64,000 bases of DNA from Oscillospiraceae bacterium (GTDB lineage: Bacteria > Bacillota > Clostridia > Oscillospirales > Oscillospiraceae). Of this stretch, positions 15,890 through 23,721 are shown one piece after another. The notes under the pieces were generated by a model, which did not search any database, was not told where the DNA came from, and worked only from the letters and a program-made list of their open reading frames with translations. Location of the stretch: assembly GCA_017519975.1 (NCBI GenBank), contig JAFWRM010000022.1:1-64000 (forward strand), given 5' to 3'. How positions within the stretch are numbered: position 1 is the first letter of the stretch; the number at the start of each line of letters is the position of its first letter. The translations under genes and the position numbers were made by a program.

Positions 15890-16366
15890 ATGTTTCGTGA
15901 AATGCTTCGCAGCAGGGATCAGCTCCCGGAGGAAGAGTGCAGGAGGATCCTGAAACAGGAGCTACGCGGCGTCCTGGCTGTTCAGGGGGACGACGGCTAT
16001 CCCTACGCCATGCCGCTGAACCATTACTATGAGGAAGAGGACGGAAGGATCTATTTTCACAGCGGCCCCGTCGGTCATAAGGTCGACGCCATCCGGAGAT
16101 GTGCCCGTGCGTGTTTCTGCGTTTACGACCGGGGATTCCGGCGAGAGGGAGAGTGGGCGCTGAACATCCGAAGCGTCATCGTTTTCGGACGGATTGAGGT
16201 CGTCGAAGACCGTGACAGGGTTTATGAGATCGCACGCCGGCTGAGCCGTAAATTCACGGACGACGAAGCGTACATCGAAAGAGAGGTCAGGACCTATGGT
16301 CCGACGACCCTGATGTTCTGCCTGGTTCCCGAACATATGACCGGGAAACTCGTGCATGAGGAATGA
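15890..16366 (+). CDS. Pyridoxamine 5'-phosphate oxidase-like flavoprotein (NimA type)
   Basis: This 158-residue protein has the split-barrel FMN-binding fold. The N-terminal half carries a GVLAV-DGYPYAMPLNH pattern (about 27-45) and a YFHSGPVGHK motif (about 54-63), as in 5-nitroimidazole reductase-like (Nim) and related flavin reductases of anaerobes. It probably uses FMN or F420-like flavin chemistry to reduce small molecules; the natural substrate is unknown. Start ATG 15890 has GGAAGGAG upstream, and a possible TATACT -10 box lies at 15837-15842. A terminator follows, so it is monocistronic. Confidence 0.85.
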   Translation: MFREMLRSRDQLPEEECRRILKQELRGVLAVQGDDGYPYAMPLNHYYEEEDGRIYFHSGPVGHKVDAIRRCARACFCVYDRGFRREGEWALNIRSVIVFGRIEVVEDRDRVYEIARRLSRKFTDDEAYIEREVRTYGPTTLMFCLVPEHMTGKLVHEE

Positions 16367-16398
16367 ATCGAACGGAAGTTCATGCTTGACATCGAATG

Positions 16399-16431
16399 AA
16401 AGCTCCGGAACGTAAGTCCCGGAGCTTTTGC
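16399..16431 (+). terminator. Intrinsic terminator after PNPOx-like gene
   Basis: The stem GCTCCGG/CCGGAGC with a nine-base loop is followed by TTTTG, about 33 bases after the stop codon. The left arm is preceded by AAA, so it may also act on the minus strand. Confidence 0.78.
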
Positions 16432-16694
16432 AATGACAGAAGGCCCTGAAGTCCAGTATGACCGCATGATCATCTTCAGTCGACAGAATCTCATGAGTAC
16501 ACCTCCGGTACGGAGATGTTCCAGACTGCTTCACAAGGCCGTACGTAAATTCAAGTAATCATTAACCGTGATGTTCTTCGTGTCGATGGGACTACGTATC
16601 GGGTGAAAGCGTCGCCTGCCGGGTGACCCTGCGGCAAAGCGCCCATGCTACAATCATCTTAACAGATTAACAGAAAAACAAGGAGGATGATAAC
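16432..16694. other. Intergenic region before ADP-ribosylglycohydrolase gene
   Basis: No gene is visible here. Near the right end a TACAAT hexamer (16649-16654) may be the -10 box for the next gene, without a clear -35 partner. The rest has stop codons in all frames and no repeat that I can recognise. Confidence 0.4.
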
Positions 16695-17531
16695 ATGCTG
16701 GGAAGCATTATCGGAGATGTGGCGGGAAGCCGTTTCGAATTTGAAAACCACCTGAGCAAGGAATTTGAGCTGCTGCACGAAAACTGTGAGTATACGGACG
16801 ATACGGTGATGACCTGCGCCGTTACGGACGCGCTGCTGGCAACGGAGGGAAAAGCGGAAGGACTGCGGAAAGCTGCGGTGGAATCGATGCAGCGCATCGG
16901 ACGGCAGTTTCCATACTGTGGTTTCGGCGGCCGCTTCATCGGCTGGATATTTGAGGACGACCCGCGGCCGATTAACAGCCTGGGAAACGGAGCGGCGATG
17001 CGGATAGCGCCCGTGTCGGACTTTGCACGCACTCTGGAGGAAGCCAGAGAACTCTCCCGCGAGGTCACCTGCGTGAGCCACGATCACCCGGAGGGCCTGA
17101 AGGCAGCGGAGGCAGCGGCCGTGGCTGGCTTTATGGCCAAGGCCGGCTGCTCGATGGATCAGATCCGGGCCTGCATGACGGAGCGGTACTACCCGGAGAT
17201 CGCGGCCATGCACGTTCCCGATCTGATGAAGAACTACCGGCGTGAGATCGGAGACAGCAGGTACCGAGAATGGGCTCCGTACAGTGTCCCTCAGGCACTG
17301 GTATGTTTTCTTGAAAGCGATTCCTTCGAGGATGCCATCAGGAACTGCGTGGCCATCGGAGGCGATTGCGACACCACGGCGGCTATCGCCGGAGGGATCG
17401 CTGAACTGTATTACGGAATTCCGGATGAACTGCGGCGGAAGGTGCTGACTTACCTGCCAAGGGTGCTTCTTGAGCCGCTGGAACGGTATTACGGCGGAGA
17501 GACTCTGTACGGCGGACAGAAAAGCGAATAA
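16695..17531 (+). CDS. ADP-ribosylglycohydrolase (DraG family)
   Basis: This 278-residue enzyme removes ADP-ribose from a protein, nucleic acid or small-molecule acceptor. The metal-binding motifs of the family are intact: GDVAGS (7-12), TDDT (34-37) and GGDCDTTA (222-229), where Asp/Thr residues bind two divalent ions. It is cytoplasmic, with no signal peptide. RBS AGGAGGA precedes ATG 16695. No ADP-ribosyltransferase gene (DraT or DarT) is in the window, so it is probably general ADP-ribose processing rather than the nitrogenase switch. The next gene has its own promoter. Confidence 0.92.
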   Translation: MLGSIIGDVAGSRFEFENHLSKEFELLHENCEYTDDTVMTCAVTDALLATEGKAEGLRKAAVESMQRIGRQFPYCGFGGRFIGWIFEDDPRPINSLGNGAAMRIAPVSDFARTLEEARELSREVTCVSHDHPEGLKAAEAAAVAGFMAKAGCSMDQIRACMTERYYPEIAAMHVPDLMKNYRREIGDSRYREWAPYSVPQALVCFLESDSFEDAIRNCVAIGGDCDTTAAIAGGIAELYYGIPDELRRKVLTYLPRVLLEPLERYYGGETLYGGQKSE

Positions 17532-17589
17532 TTATGTAAACTAATGTGCGGGGATGCAAAGGTTTGTGGAAGATCCGCTCGGTTCTCTA

Positions 17590-17618
17590 TTGAAGAGGCT
17601 TTTCCCATCTGATAAACT
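17590..17618 (+). promoter_or_regulatory. Predicted promoter for DUF2284 cluster
   Basis: TTGAAG (17590-17595) and TAAACT (17613-17618) are 17 bases apart, 42 bases before the start codon of the DUF2284 gene. Confidence 0.6.
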
Positions 17619-17659
17619 GGTCAGAGAAAACACGAAGGGCAGCGGCCGGGGAGGAACGG

Positions 17660-18676
17660 ATGAAGAAGAGAGAACTTGCCGACAGGATCCTGTCAATGCT
17701 GAGCACCCGGGAGTGGGACGAACTGAAAAAAGGAACCGCGCATGTCCCGGTCAGCGCCTATAACCGCGAGGTACTGGTACGCCTGGCGGAAACGGCGGAT
17801 GAACTGACGGGAGAAACCGACGGAAAACGCGCGGACCAGATCGCTGACAGAGTGCGGAGATATCTGATTGAAGTCTGGCCCGAGGAGCCGGACGCGCACA
17901 AGTACGTCGTCGCGTCCTGCCTTATCCTCACTCTCCTTGAGGAAAAGCCCATGCACCCGCCGGAGTCGGTAAAGTACCATGCGGAGGTCCGGGAGGGAAA
18001 GGCGTACTATTACTGCCCGGCCCGGCTCCCGGATGGACCGGTGTGCGCCTTGTGTCTGGCGCTGCCGTGGGAGGAACTGGAAGTCCGGCGCCAGGACGCG
18101 ATCCGGAGGACGGGAGAAACATACGGTGCACTGTCGGCGACGGTGCAGAAGGAGATCCTGGAGGCTGGATTTGGAGAATCCGGGGTCGTGCCGGTGCGGC
18201 TGCTCCGCTTCCATCGGGAGGTGCGGCAGTGCTGTGAGGAGAACCGATGCGGTGCCTACAATACCAGCTGGGCGTGCCCTCCGGCCGTCGGAACTCTGGA
18301 GGAATGCCGGGAGCGGACGGAGCGATTCGCGTATCTGCAGCTGTTCTCCCAGGCGTTCCTTCTCGAGGACAGCATGGATTTTGACGGAATGAAACGCGCC
18401 ATGAAGGAATTCAAGGCTACGGTGGCGCGGCTCGGGAAGAGAATGAAGAGCATCCTTCCGGAGGCGCGGATCCTTTCCAATGAATCCTGCGGCCGATGCG
18501 CGTCATGCACATGGCCGGACCGGCCATGTCGTTTTCCGGAGGAACTGTATCACTCCCTCGAGGGGTACGGCTTCAATGTGTCTGAGCTGGCCGGACAGGC
18601 CGGGATCCGGTACATGAACGGGCCGTCCACAGTCACTTTTCTCGGGGCCGTGCTCTATGGACGGTCCGAAGAGTGA
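17660..18676 (+). CDS. Two-domain cysteine-rich protein, DUF2115-like plus DUF2284
   Basis: This 338-residue cytoplasmic protein has two parts. Residues about 1-140 resemble DUF2115 proteins known mainly from methanogens, including a KPMHPPESVKYHAE segment and a YYYCPARLPDGPVCALCLALP-like Cys motif region (about 115-135). Residues about 185-335 are DUF2284, a predicted metal-binding domain, with clustered cysteines in CGAYNTSWACPP and in CGRCASC plus a later Cys (RPCRFP). The cysteines suggest iron-sulfur or zinc binding. The joining of both domains in one chain is unusual to my knowledge. Function is unknown. RBS GGGAGGAACG precedes ATG 17660, and a MoaF gene follows. Confidence 0.75.
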   Translation: MKKRELADRILSMLSTREWDELKKGTAHVPVSAYNREVLVRLAETADELTGETDGKRADQIADRVRRYLIEVWPEEPDAHKYVVASCLILTLLEEKPMHPPESVKYHAEVREGKAYYYCPARLPDGPVCALCLALPWEELEVRRQDAIRRTGETYGALSATVQKEILEAGFGESGVVPVRLLRFHREVRQCCEENRCGAYNTSWACPPAVGTLEECRERTERFAYLQLFSQAFLLEDSMDFDGMKRAMKEFKATVARLGKRMKSILPEARILSNESCGRCASCTWPDRPCRFPEELYHSLEGYGFNVSELAGQAGIRYMNGPSTVTFLGAVLYGRSEE

Positions 18677-18746
18677 GAAAGTACAAAAGCGGATAAACCG
18701 AATCGGCTCTTTGAAGGGACAGACAATACGGGAGGAGGATAAGCAT

Positions 18747-19607
18747 ATGCTGAAGGACAATCCGAGAGGAAGGTACGGCATCGACCAGTACCGGCCGCCC
18801 CTGAACTACGAACTGGCGGGGAAGACGTTTACCTTTGTGATGGACGACGGGATCGATCAGCAGATTTCATTCCTGGACGGAAAGACGCTCGAATGGAACT
18901 TTGAGGAGCAGAGACCCAAACGGGAGTCGTACGAGTGCCTGAAAGCCGACGATACGACGTACCTGATGTACTATGAGATCGATGGCGCGGAGAAACGCAC
19001 CGGGCACACCTTCGTCATCGACCTGGAGAACATGCTGGTGACGCGTCTGACCGCTGTTAACGGGGAAGACCCGAAAGATCCTTACGTCAATAACTCCTAT
19101 TTCACTTTCGGGGCCATTCGGCGTCCGGACGGGACGACAGAGAGCCGACGTCACAGCTTCACCGATGAGATGGTGGGTACGTGCGTACAGTGGTGTTACG
19201 GCATCTACACTACCGTTCACGTGTATTATTGCACCAGCTTTTATCGGATCACCTTTCCCCAGGACAGCGCGGTCAGCATTCCGGCCAACGAACAGCTCAG
19301 CAGCCTGGGGGCACAGCTCCCGTCTTCGGATGAACCGGCCTCGTATATCCGTATCAAGGACAACATGTATTTCGTGAATATCACGGAGAGAAACATGGAA
19401 CGTTTGCTGGGCGAAAAAGGAAGATTCCGCTGCAACGCCATGTGCTTTCTGCAGAACTACGACCGGATGTACATGGTGGGAAGGGCCTTCGGCGCTATGA
19501 CGGAAAAGGGAAAGGATTCACGGATCCGCCTCTCCTTCGGCGCGTACGGAAAGTTCACGGAAGTACCGGAGAGTTTTTTTACGGATCCCAATCCATATAT
19601 CATATGA
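18747..19607 (+). CDS. MoaF-family protein (calycin-like)
   Basis: This 286-residue protein matches the MoaF family: an N-terminal LAGKTFTFVMDDG block, a central YYEIDGAEKRTGHTFVIDL segment and a QWCYGIYTTVHVYY repeat-like segment in the second half, giving two lipocalin-like barrels. MoaF takes its name from an aryl-amine (tyramine) operon of Klebsiella, not from molybdenum cofactor synthesis; its biochemical role is not settled. I chose ATG 18747, which has GGAGGAGG upstream; earlier in-frame starts overlap the neighbour. It is cytoplasmic and lies between the DUF2284 gene and an esterase gene that begins 28 bases later, so the three probably form one transcript. Confidence 0.8.
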   Translation: MLKDNPRGRYGIDQYRPPLNYELAGKTFTFVMDDGIDQQISFLDGKTLEWNFEEQRPKRESYECLKADDTTYLMYYEIDGAEKRTGHTFVIDLENMLVTRLTAVNGEDPKDPYVNNSYFTFGAIRRPDGTTESRRHSFTDEMVGTCVQWCYGIYTTVHVYYCTSFYRITFPQDSAVSIPANEQLSSLGAQLPSSDEPASYIRIKDNMYFVNITERNMERLLGEKGRFRCNAMCFLQNYDRMYMVGRAFGAMTEKGKDSRIRLSFGAYGKFTEVPESFFTDPNPYII

Positions 19608-19635
19608 CGACGGATATCTACACAGGAGGGTTATT

Positions 19636-20577
19636 ATGAGCAGCAGCGAAATGATCTGGAAGCAGCCCGATGACGGCTGCAGCTACTATACGCCTGAGGA
19701 ATATGCCCGGTTCGGCGATGTGTTCTCGCCGGTGGAGTTTGACTCTTCGTACATCCGCAGAAAACACCTGGACATCCCGTACGGAACATTGCCGGAGCAG
19801 AAGCTCGACCTGTATCTGCCCGATGAGGGGGATGGACCCTGGCCGGTGATCTTTTATGTGCACGGCGGCGGATGGATGATGGGCACCAAGACACTGGGCG
19901 CCGTCACCTGCGTGATCGGAGCGCTGGATCGGGGCTACGCGGTCATTGCCCCGGATTACCGGCTGGCGCCGGGCGTCACGTTCCCGGAGTTCATTTTCGA
20001 CATAAAGACGGCCGTCCGCTGGGCCAGGGCCCATGCGGCGGAGTACGGCCTTGACCCGGATCGCTTCGGGATGATCGGGGACTCGGCGGGAGGACATATC
20101 ACGCTGATGATAGGCTTTACCGCGGGGCATGCGGAATACGAGGGAGAGCAGTACGGCTGGCCGGGCGTGTCCAGTGCGGTGCAGGCGATCTGCGACATGT
20201 ACGGACCGTCTGATCTGTCCGCCGACGAAACGGGGTGGTATCGGGAGTCTCAGGTAAAGCGCTTCCCGTCGATGTTCGGGGGAAATATGTATCTGACAGC
20301 GTTCGGAACGGACAACAGGAACCTGCTGAAGCTGATCAGCCCCATATCCTTCGTGACGGAGGACATTCCTCCCGTGATGATCCAGCAGGGGCATGAGGAC
20401 GGTATCGTGCCGTATCAGCACAGCAAGATCCTGGCGGAGAAGATCTCGGCGGTCTGCGGTCCCGACCGGGTGGAATGTCATATATATGAGTGGCGCAACC
20501 ATTCCGACCCGGCTTTTCTGACCGAGGAGAGCGTGCGCCAGGTGGTGGACTTCTTTGACCGAAGACTGAAGAAATGA
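19636..20577 (+). CDS. Alpha/beta hydrolase (HSL-type esterase)
   Basis: This 313-residue cytoplasmic esterase has the hormone-sensitive-lipase pattern: oxyanion motif HGGG (76-79), nucleophile elbow GDSAGG (148-153, Ser150), and probable catalytic Asp255 (in HEDG) and His289 (in RNHSD). It should hydrolyse short-chain or aryl esters; acetylated sugars or xenobiotics are possible. RBS AGGAGG is upstream of ATG 19636. It follows MoaF, which in some bacteria is found with aromatic-compound genes, but the substrate cannot be read here. Confidence 0.9.
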   Translation: MSSSEMIWKQPDDGCSYYTPEEYARFGDVFSPVEFDSSYIRRKHLDIPYGTLPEQKLDLYLPDEGDGPWPVIFYVHGGGWMMGTKTLGAVTCVIGALDRGYAVIAPDYRLAPGVTFPEFIFDIKTAVRWARAHAAEYGLDPDRFGMIGDSAGGHITLMIGFTAGHAEYEGEQYGWPGVSSAVQAICDMYGPSDLSADETGWYRESQVKRFPSMFGGNMYLTAFGTDNRNLLKLISPISFVTEDIPPVMIQQGHEDGIVPYQHSKILAEKISAVCGPDRVECHIYEWRNHSDPAFLTEESVRQVVDFFDRRLKK

Positions 20578-20599
20578 TGACAGAACTCCGGAGGAGGGA

Positions 20600-21268
20600 A
20601 TGACAGTGGAAAGAACCATAAGGGTAACGGGACGGGGAAAGCTCGCCGTGCCTCCGGATACGATCTGCCTGGTCATCACGGCGGAAGGACGGTATCCTGA
20701 CTACGCGGAGGCAATGAGACGTTCCGCGGAGGATACGGAAGCTGTGCGCGGCGCCATCGCCGCGGCGGGGCTTGACCCGAAGGACCTGAAGACGGCCCAT
20801 TTCGGGATCAACACCGAATATGAGGGCGTGCAGGACAAGAACGGCAGCTGGATCCAGCGCTTCGCCGGATACCGCTGCGAGCACCGTATGACGATCCGTT
20901 TCCCACGGGGCAGCGAGCAGCTTTCGCAGGTGATGGAGGGGATGGCACGCTGTCCGGCCGCCGCCAGCTTTCATGTGGAATACACGGTGAAGGATCCCGA
21001 GAAAGTCCGGAACCGCCTGCTGAAGCATGCGGTCTCGGATTCCAGGAAAAAGGCGGAGACGCTGACGCGCGCGGCGGGCGTGACGCTGGGAGACGTCGTC
21101 AGCATCGACTGCTCCTGGGGAGAGGGCGAGATCATGTCCCGCCCGGTGAACTCGGTCATGATGGACAAGACGGCCACGCCGGAAGAAGCCTGCGGCTTTG
21201 ACATGTCCATGGAGCCGGAGGACATCTCCGTCGAGGATACCGTCACGGTGATATGGTCGATCCGGTGA
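20600..21268 (+). CDS. SIMPL-domain protein (DUF541)
   Basis: This 222-residue protein contains a SIMPL domain along its whole length, including the IRVTGRGKLAVPPD opening, an AEAMRR-type helix and the KKAETLTRAAGVTLGDV segment near the C-terminus. The family forms oligomers and has been linked to envelope or oxidative-stress phenotypes, but this copy lacks a signal peptide and so should be cytoplasmic. Start choice is uncertain: ATG 20600 is very close to the GGAGGAGGG site, and GTG 20606 has better spacing. It is closely followed by a Nudix gene. Confidence 0.82.
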   Translation: MTVERTIRVTGRGKLAVPPDTICLVITAEGRYPDYAEAMRRSAEDTEAVRGAIAAAGLDPKDLKTAHFGINTEYEGVQDKNGSWIQRFAGYRCEHRMTIRFPRGSEQLSQVMEGMARCPAAASFHVEYTVKDPEKVRNRLLKHAVSDSRKKAETLTRAAGVTLGDVVSIDCSWGEGEIMSRPVNSVMMDKTATPEEACGFDMSMEPEDISVEDTVTVIWSIR

Positions 21269-21272
21269 GCGC

Positions 21273-21689
21273 ATGACCGAAGCATCGAAAAGGAAGACCG
21301 TGCGGGTCGCCGCGGCCGTCCTCCTGAAAGACGGCCGCGTATTCGCCACTCAGCGCGGCTATGGACCATACAGGGACTGGTGGGAATTCCCGGGAGGAAA
21401 GATCGAAAAAGGCGAGACTCCGGAAGAAGCCCTGCGGCGGGAGATCCGTGAGGAACTGGACACGGAGATCCGGGTGGGAGAGCTGTTCGAGGAAGTGGAG
21501 TACGACTATCCCGATTTTCATCTTAGCATGAAATGCTTTCTGGCGGACGTGATATCCGGGCACCTGGTCCTTCGGGAGCATGAGGACGCGCGGTGGCTTC
21601 CTCCGGAAAGACTGGACGATGTTCAGTGGCTTCCCGCGGATCTGAGCGTCGTCGACCGATTGAAAAGGCGTCTTCTGCAGACAGAATAA
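21273..21689 (+). CDS. Nudix hydrolase, MutT-like
   Basis: This 138-residue enzyme has an intact Nudix box, GGKIEKGETPEEALRREIREEL (about 42-63), with the Glu residues that bind magnesium. Sequence and size fit the 8-oxo-dGTP diphosphatase/MutT group, including the WEFPGGK lead-in. It would clean oxidised nucleotides from the pool; broader Nudix activity cannot be excluded. It starts four bases after the SIMPL stop codon, so the two are co-translated. A strong bidirectional terminator follows. Confidence 0.9.
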   Translation: MTEASKRKTVRVAAAVLLKDGRVFATQRGYGPYRDWWEFPGGKIEKGETPEEALRREIREELDTEIRVGELFEEVEYDYPDFHLSMKCFLADVISGHLVLREHEDARWLPPERLDDVQWLPADLSVVDRLKRRLLQTE

Positions 21690-21694
21690 AAAAC

Positions 21695-21727
21695 GAGCGG
21701 CCGTTCCACATGCGGAACGGCCGCTTG
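21695..21727. terminator. Convergent terminator
   Basis: A 12-base-pair stem (AGCGGCCGTTCC and its complement) with a six-base loop separates Nudix and OYE genes. On the minus strand a run of six T (CGTTTTTTA) follows, making it a strong terminator for the OYE operon. Confidence 0.85.
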
Positions 21728-21744
21728 AGTGTTCTCATACCATT

Positions 21745-23682
21745 TCAGAAGATGTCAGCGACGGCAGCGTCGGCCATGGCGGTGGCCTGCATGATATTCT
21801 TCGGTGTGACGCTGTCTCCGATCACAAAGAACTGCGGGGCGCACTCCCGCAGGGACCAGGCCTCCTCGGAAAGCGGCTTCTGGCCCATGGCGCAAACCAC
21901 CGTATCCGCCGGAACAAAGACGCCGCCCTCGCACTCAACGCCGTCCTTACGGACGGAATTGGCGCGGACGCCGAGAAGTGTCTCGATTCCCAGTTCCCGG
22001 ATCTTCAGATCCAGAGCCGTCTGATGCAGGATGTTCCCGCCGCTGTTGAGCGCGGGGGCCATCTCTACGATGCAGACCTTTCTCCCGAGCTGAGCCAGGT
22101 AGATGGCCAGCTCGGTTCCCACGAGTCCGCCGCCCAGGACGGCTACGCGTTCCCCGGCCAGAGAGGTATCCGCATAGATCTCCTCGGCCGTAAGAGTGCT
22201 TTCAATGCCGGGTACGGGCGGCCGGAAGGGGACCGCGCCGACGGAGGCGATGATCACGTCAGCCCCGACGGAGTCGGCGTAGGCTTTCGTGACTTCCGTG
22301 TTCAGGCGGATCTCTGCGCCGGAATCCCGCACCTTTCTCTCCTGGTACTCCAGATAGGCCCGGATCTTCTTTTTGAAGGGAACGGATTCCTCGCACTTCA
22401 GGGCACCGCCCAGACGTCCGGACTTCTCGCACAGGATGACTTTATGGCCTCTCTGCGCAGCCTCGATGGCCGCCTGCATGCCGCCGATCCCGCCGCCGGC
22501 GACGAGCACGGTGCGGGAGGGGACGGCGGGGGACGAGTGCTTTTTTTCCGCCTCACGCCCGATCTCCGGGTTGACGGCACAGAAGATCTGGCCGTTGGTG
22601 ATCAGATGGCTGAAGCAGGCCAGACAGCGCAGGCAGGGGCGGATTTCTTCGGGGCAGCCGGCCCGGGCCTTGCGCGGCAGATCGGGATCCGCCATCAGCG
22701 CACGGGCAATCTCGACGACGTCGGCCTTCCCGGAAGCAAGGATCTCCTCGAGCAGGTCCGGGTCGGAATGGGCGCCCACGGTGGCGATGAGGCTCTCCCG
22801 GACATGGGGCTTTATGGCAGCGGCGTATTTCACATTACAGCTGTCCTCCATGAAGATGCTCGGGTGCGTCACAGTGAAGACGTCCGGGTTTTCATGGTGG
22901 CCGGCGGATACGTGGATCAGGTCGACGTGTCCGTCCAGCATCTTCGCGATGGCAATGCCCTCGTCCAGATCGTAACCCGCCGGCGTCACTTCGGAGCCGG
23001 AGATGCGGATCTCGATGGGGAATCCGGGCCCCACGGCTTTCCGGACCGCGTCGCAGACCGCCAGCGGGAAGCGCATGCGGTTTTCAAGGCTTCCGCCCCA
23101 GCGATCTTTCCTGAGATTGACCTTGCTGGACATGAACTGGCTCAGCAGCCAGCCGTGGCCGCCGTGGATGGTGACCATGCCGCAGCCGCAGGCTTTGGCG
23201 AACGCGGCCGCGCGGGCATACTTCTCCACCGTTTCCCAGATGACGCTCTCCGGCATTTCGAGATACTCCAGGCCGCTGGCGTCGACGCCGCCGCAGGGCC
23301 CGAAGATCACATGCCCTTCGCCCGCCGACTGATAGCTGTATCGGCCGCCGTGCTGGAGTTCGACGGAGCAGACGGCCCCATGGCGGCGTACGGCAGCGGT
23401 CAGGCGGTTGAGCGGGGTGTGGTTCGAAGGAGCGTCCAGACGGATCATGGGCTCTCCGAACATGCCGTGCTCGGAATCCACCACGCAGTCGCCAAGGCAG
23501 ACGGAGGCGGCGCCTCCGGCCGCCTTGCGCTCATAGAAAGCGGTGTAGTTGTCGTCCGGATGGAAATGGGCATCCAGGTTCCGGCCGGACATGGGGGACG
23601 AAAACAGGCGGTTGCGGAACACGGTCCGCCCAAGCGTGACCGGTTCGAACAGATGAGGGTATCTGAAGGTGTCGGATGACAT
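21745..23682 (-). CDS. Old Yellow Enzyme-type NADH:flavin oxidoreductase with Fe-S and FAD/NAD domains
   Basis: This 645-residue flavoenzyme has the trimethylamine dehydrogenase/2,4-dienoyl-CoA reductase layout. An FMN TIM barrel (about 1-340) with an HGGHGWLLSQFMS segment is followed by a Cys cluster at 350, 353, 356 and 368 for a 4Fe-4S centre. Then come an FAD motif GGGIGG (about 394) and an NAD(P) motif GGGLVG (about 528). Enzymes of this type reduce enoyl or enone double bonds, including BaiCD/BaiH in bile-acid dehydroxylation, so an enoate or steroid substrate is possible. It follows the M18 gene by 39 bases with a GGAGG site and is the last gene of the prfA run. Confidence 0.9.
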   Translation of the reverse strand: MSSDTFRYPHLFEPVTLGRTVFRNRLFSSPMSGRNLDAHFHPDDNYTAFYERKAAGGAASVCLGDCVVDSEHGMFGEPMIRLDAPSNHTPLNRLTAAVRRHGAVCSVELQHGGRYSYQSAGEGHVIFGPCGGVDASGLEYLEMPESVIWETVEKYARAAAFAKACGCGMVTIHGGHGWLLSQFMSSKVNLRKDRWGGSLENRMRFPLAVCDAVRKAVGPGFPIEIRISGSEVTPAGYDLDEGIAIAKMLDGHVDLIHVSAGHHENPDVFTVTHPSIFMEDSCNVKYAAAIKPHVRESLIATVGAHSDPDLLEEILASGKADVVEIARALMADPDLPRKARAGCPEEIRPCLRCLACFSHLITNGQIFCAVNPEIGREAEKKHSSPAVPSRTVLVAGGGIGGMQAAIEAAQRGHKVILCEKSGRLGGALKCEESVPFKKKIRAYLEYQERKVRDSGAEIRLNTEVTKAYADSVGADVIIASVGAVPFRPPVPGIESTLTAEEIYADTSLAGERVAVLGGGLVGTELAIYLAQLGRKVCIVEMAPALNSGGNILHQTALDLKIRELGIETLLGVRANSVRKDGVECEGGVFVPADTVVCAMGQKPLSEEAWSLRECAPQFFVIGDSVTPKNIMQATAMADAAVADIF

Positions 23683-23721
23683 GGGGTGGCCTCCTCCCTT
23701 TGTACGGTTCGTATTGGACGC

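Noticed and set aside
16695..17531. DraG regulation of nitrogenase
   Set aside because: There are no nif genes or DraT in the window, so only the general ADP-ribosylglycohydrolase assignment is kept.
18747..19607. Molybdenum cofactor synthesis gene
   Set aside because: The MoaF name refers to a tyramine-related operon; there is no other molybdopterin gene nearby.
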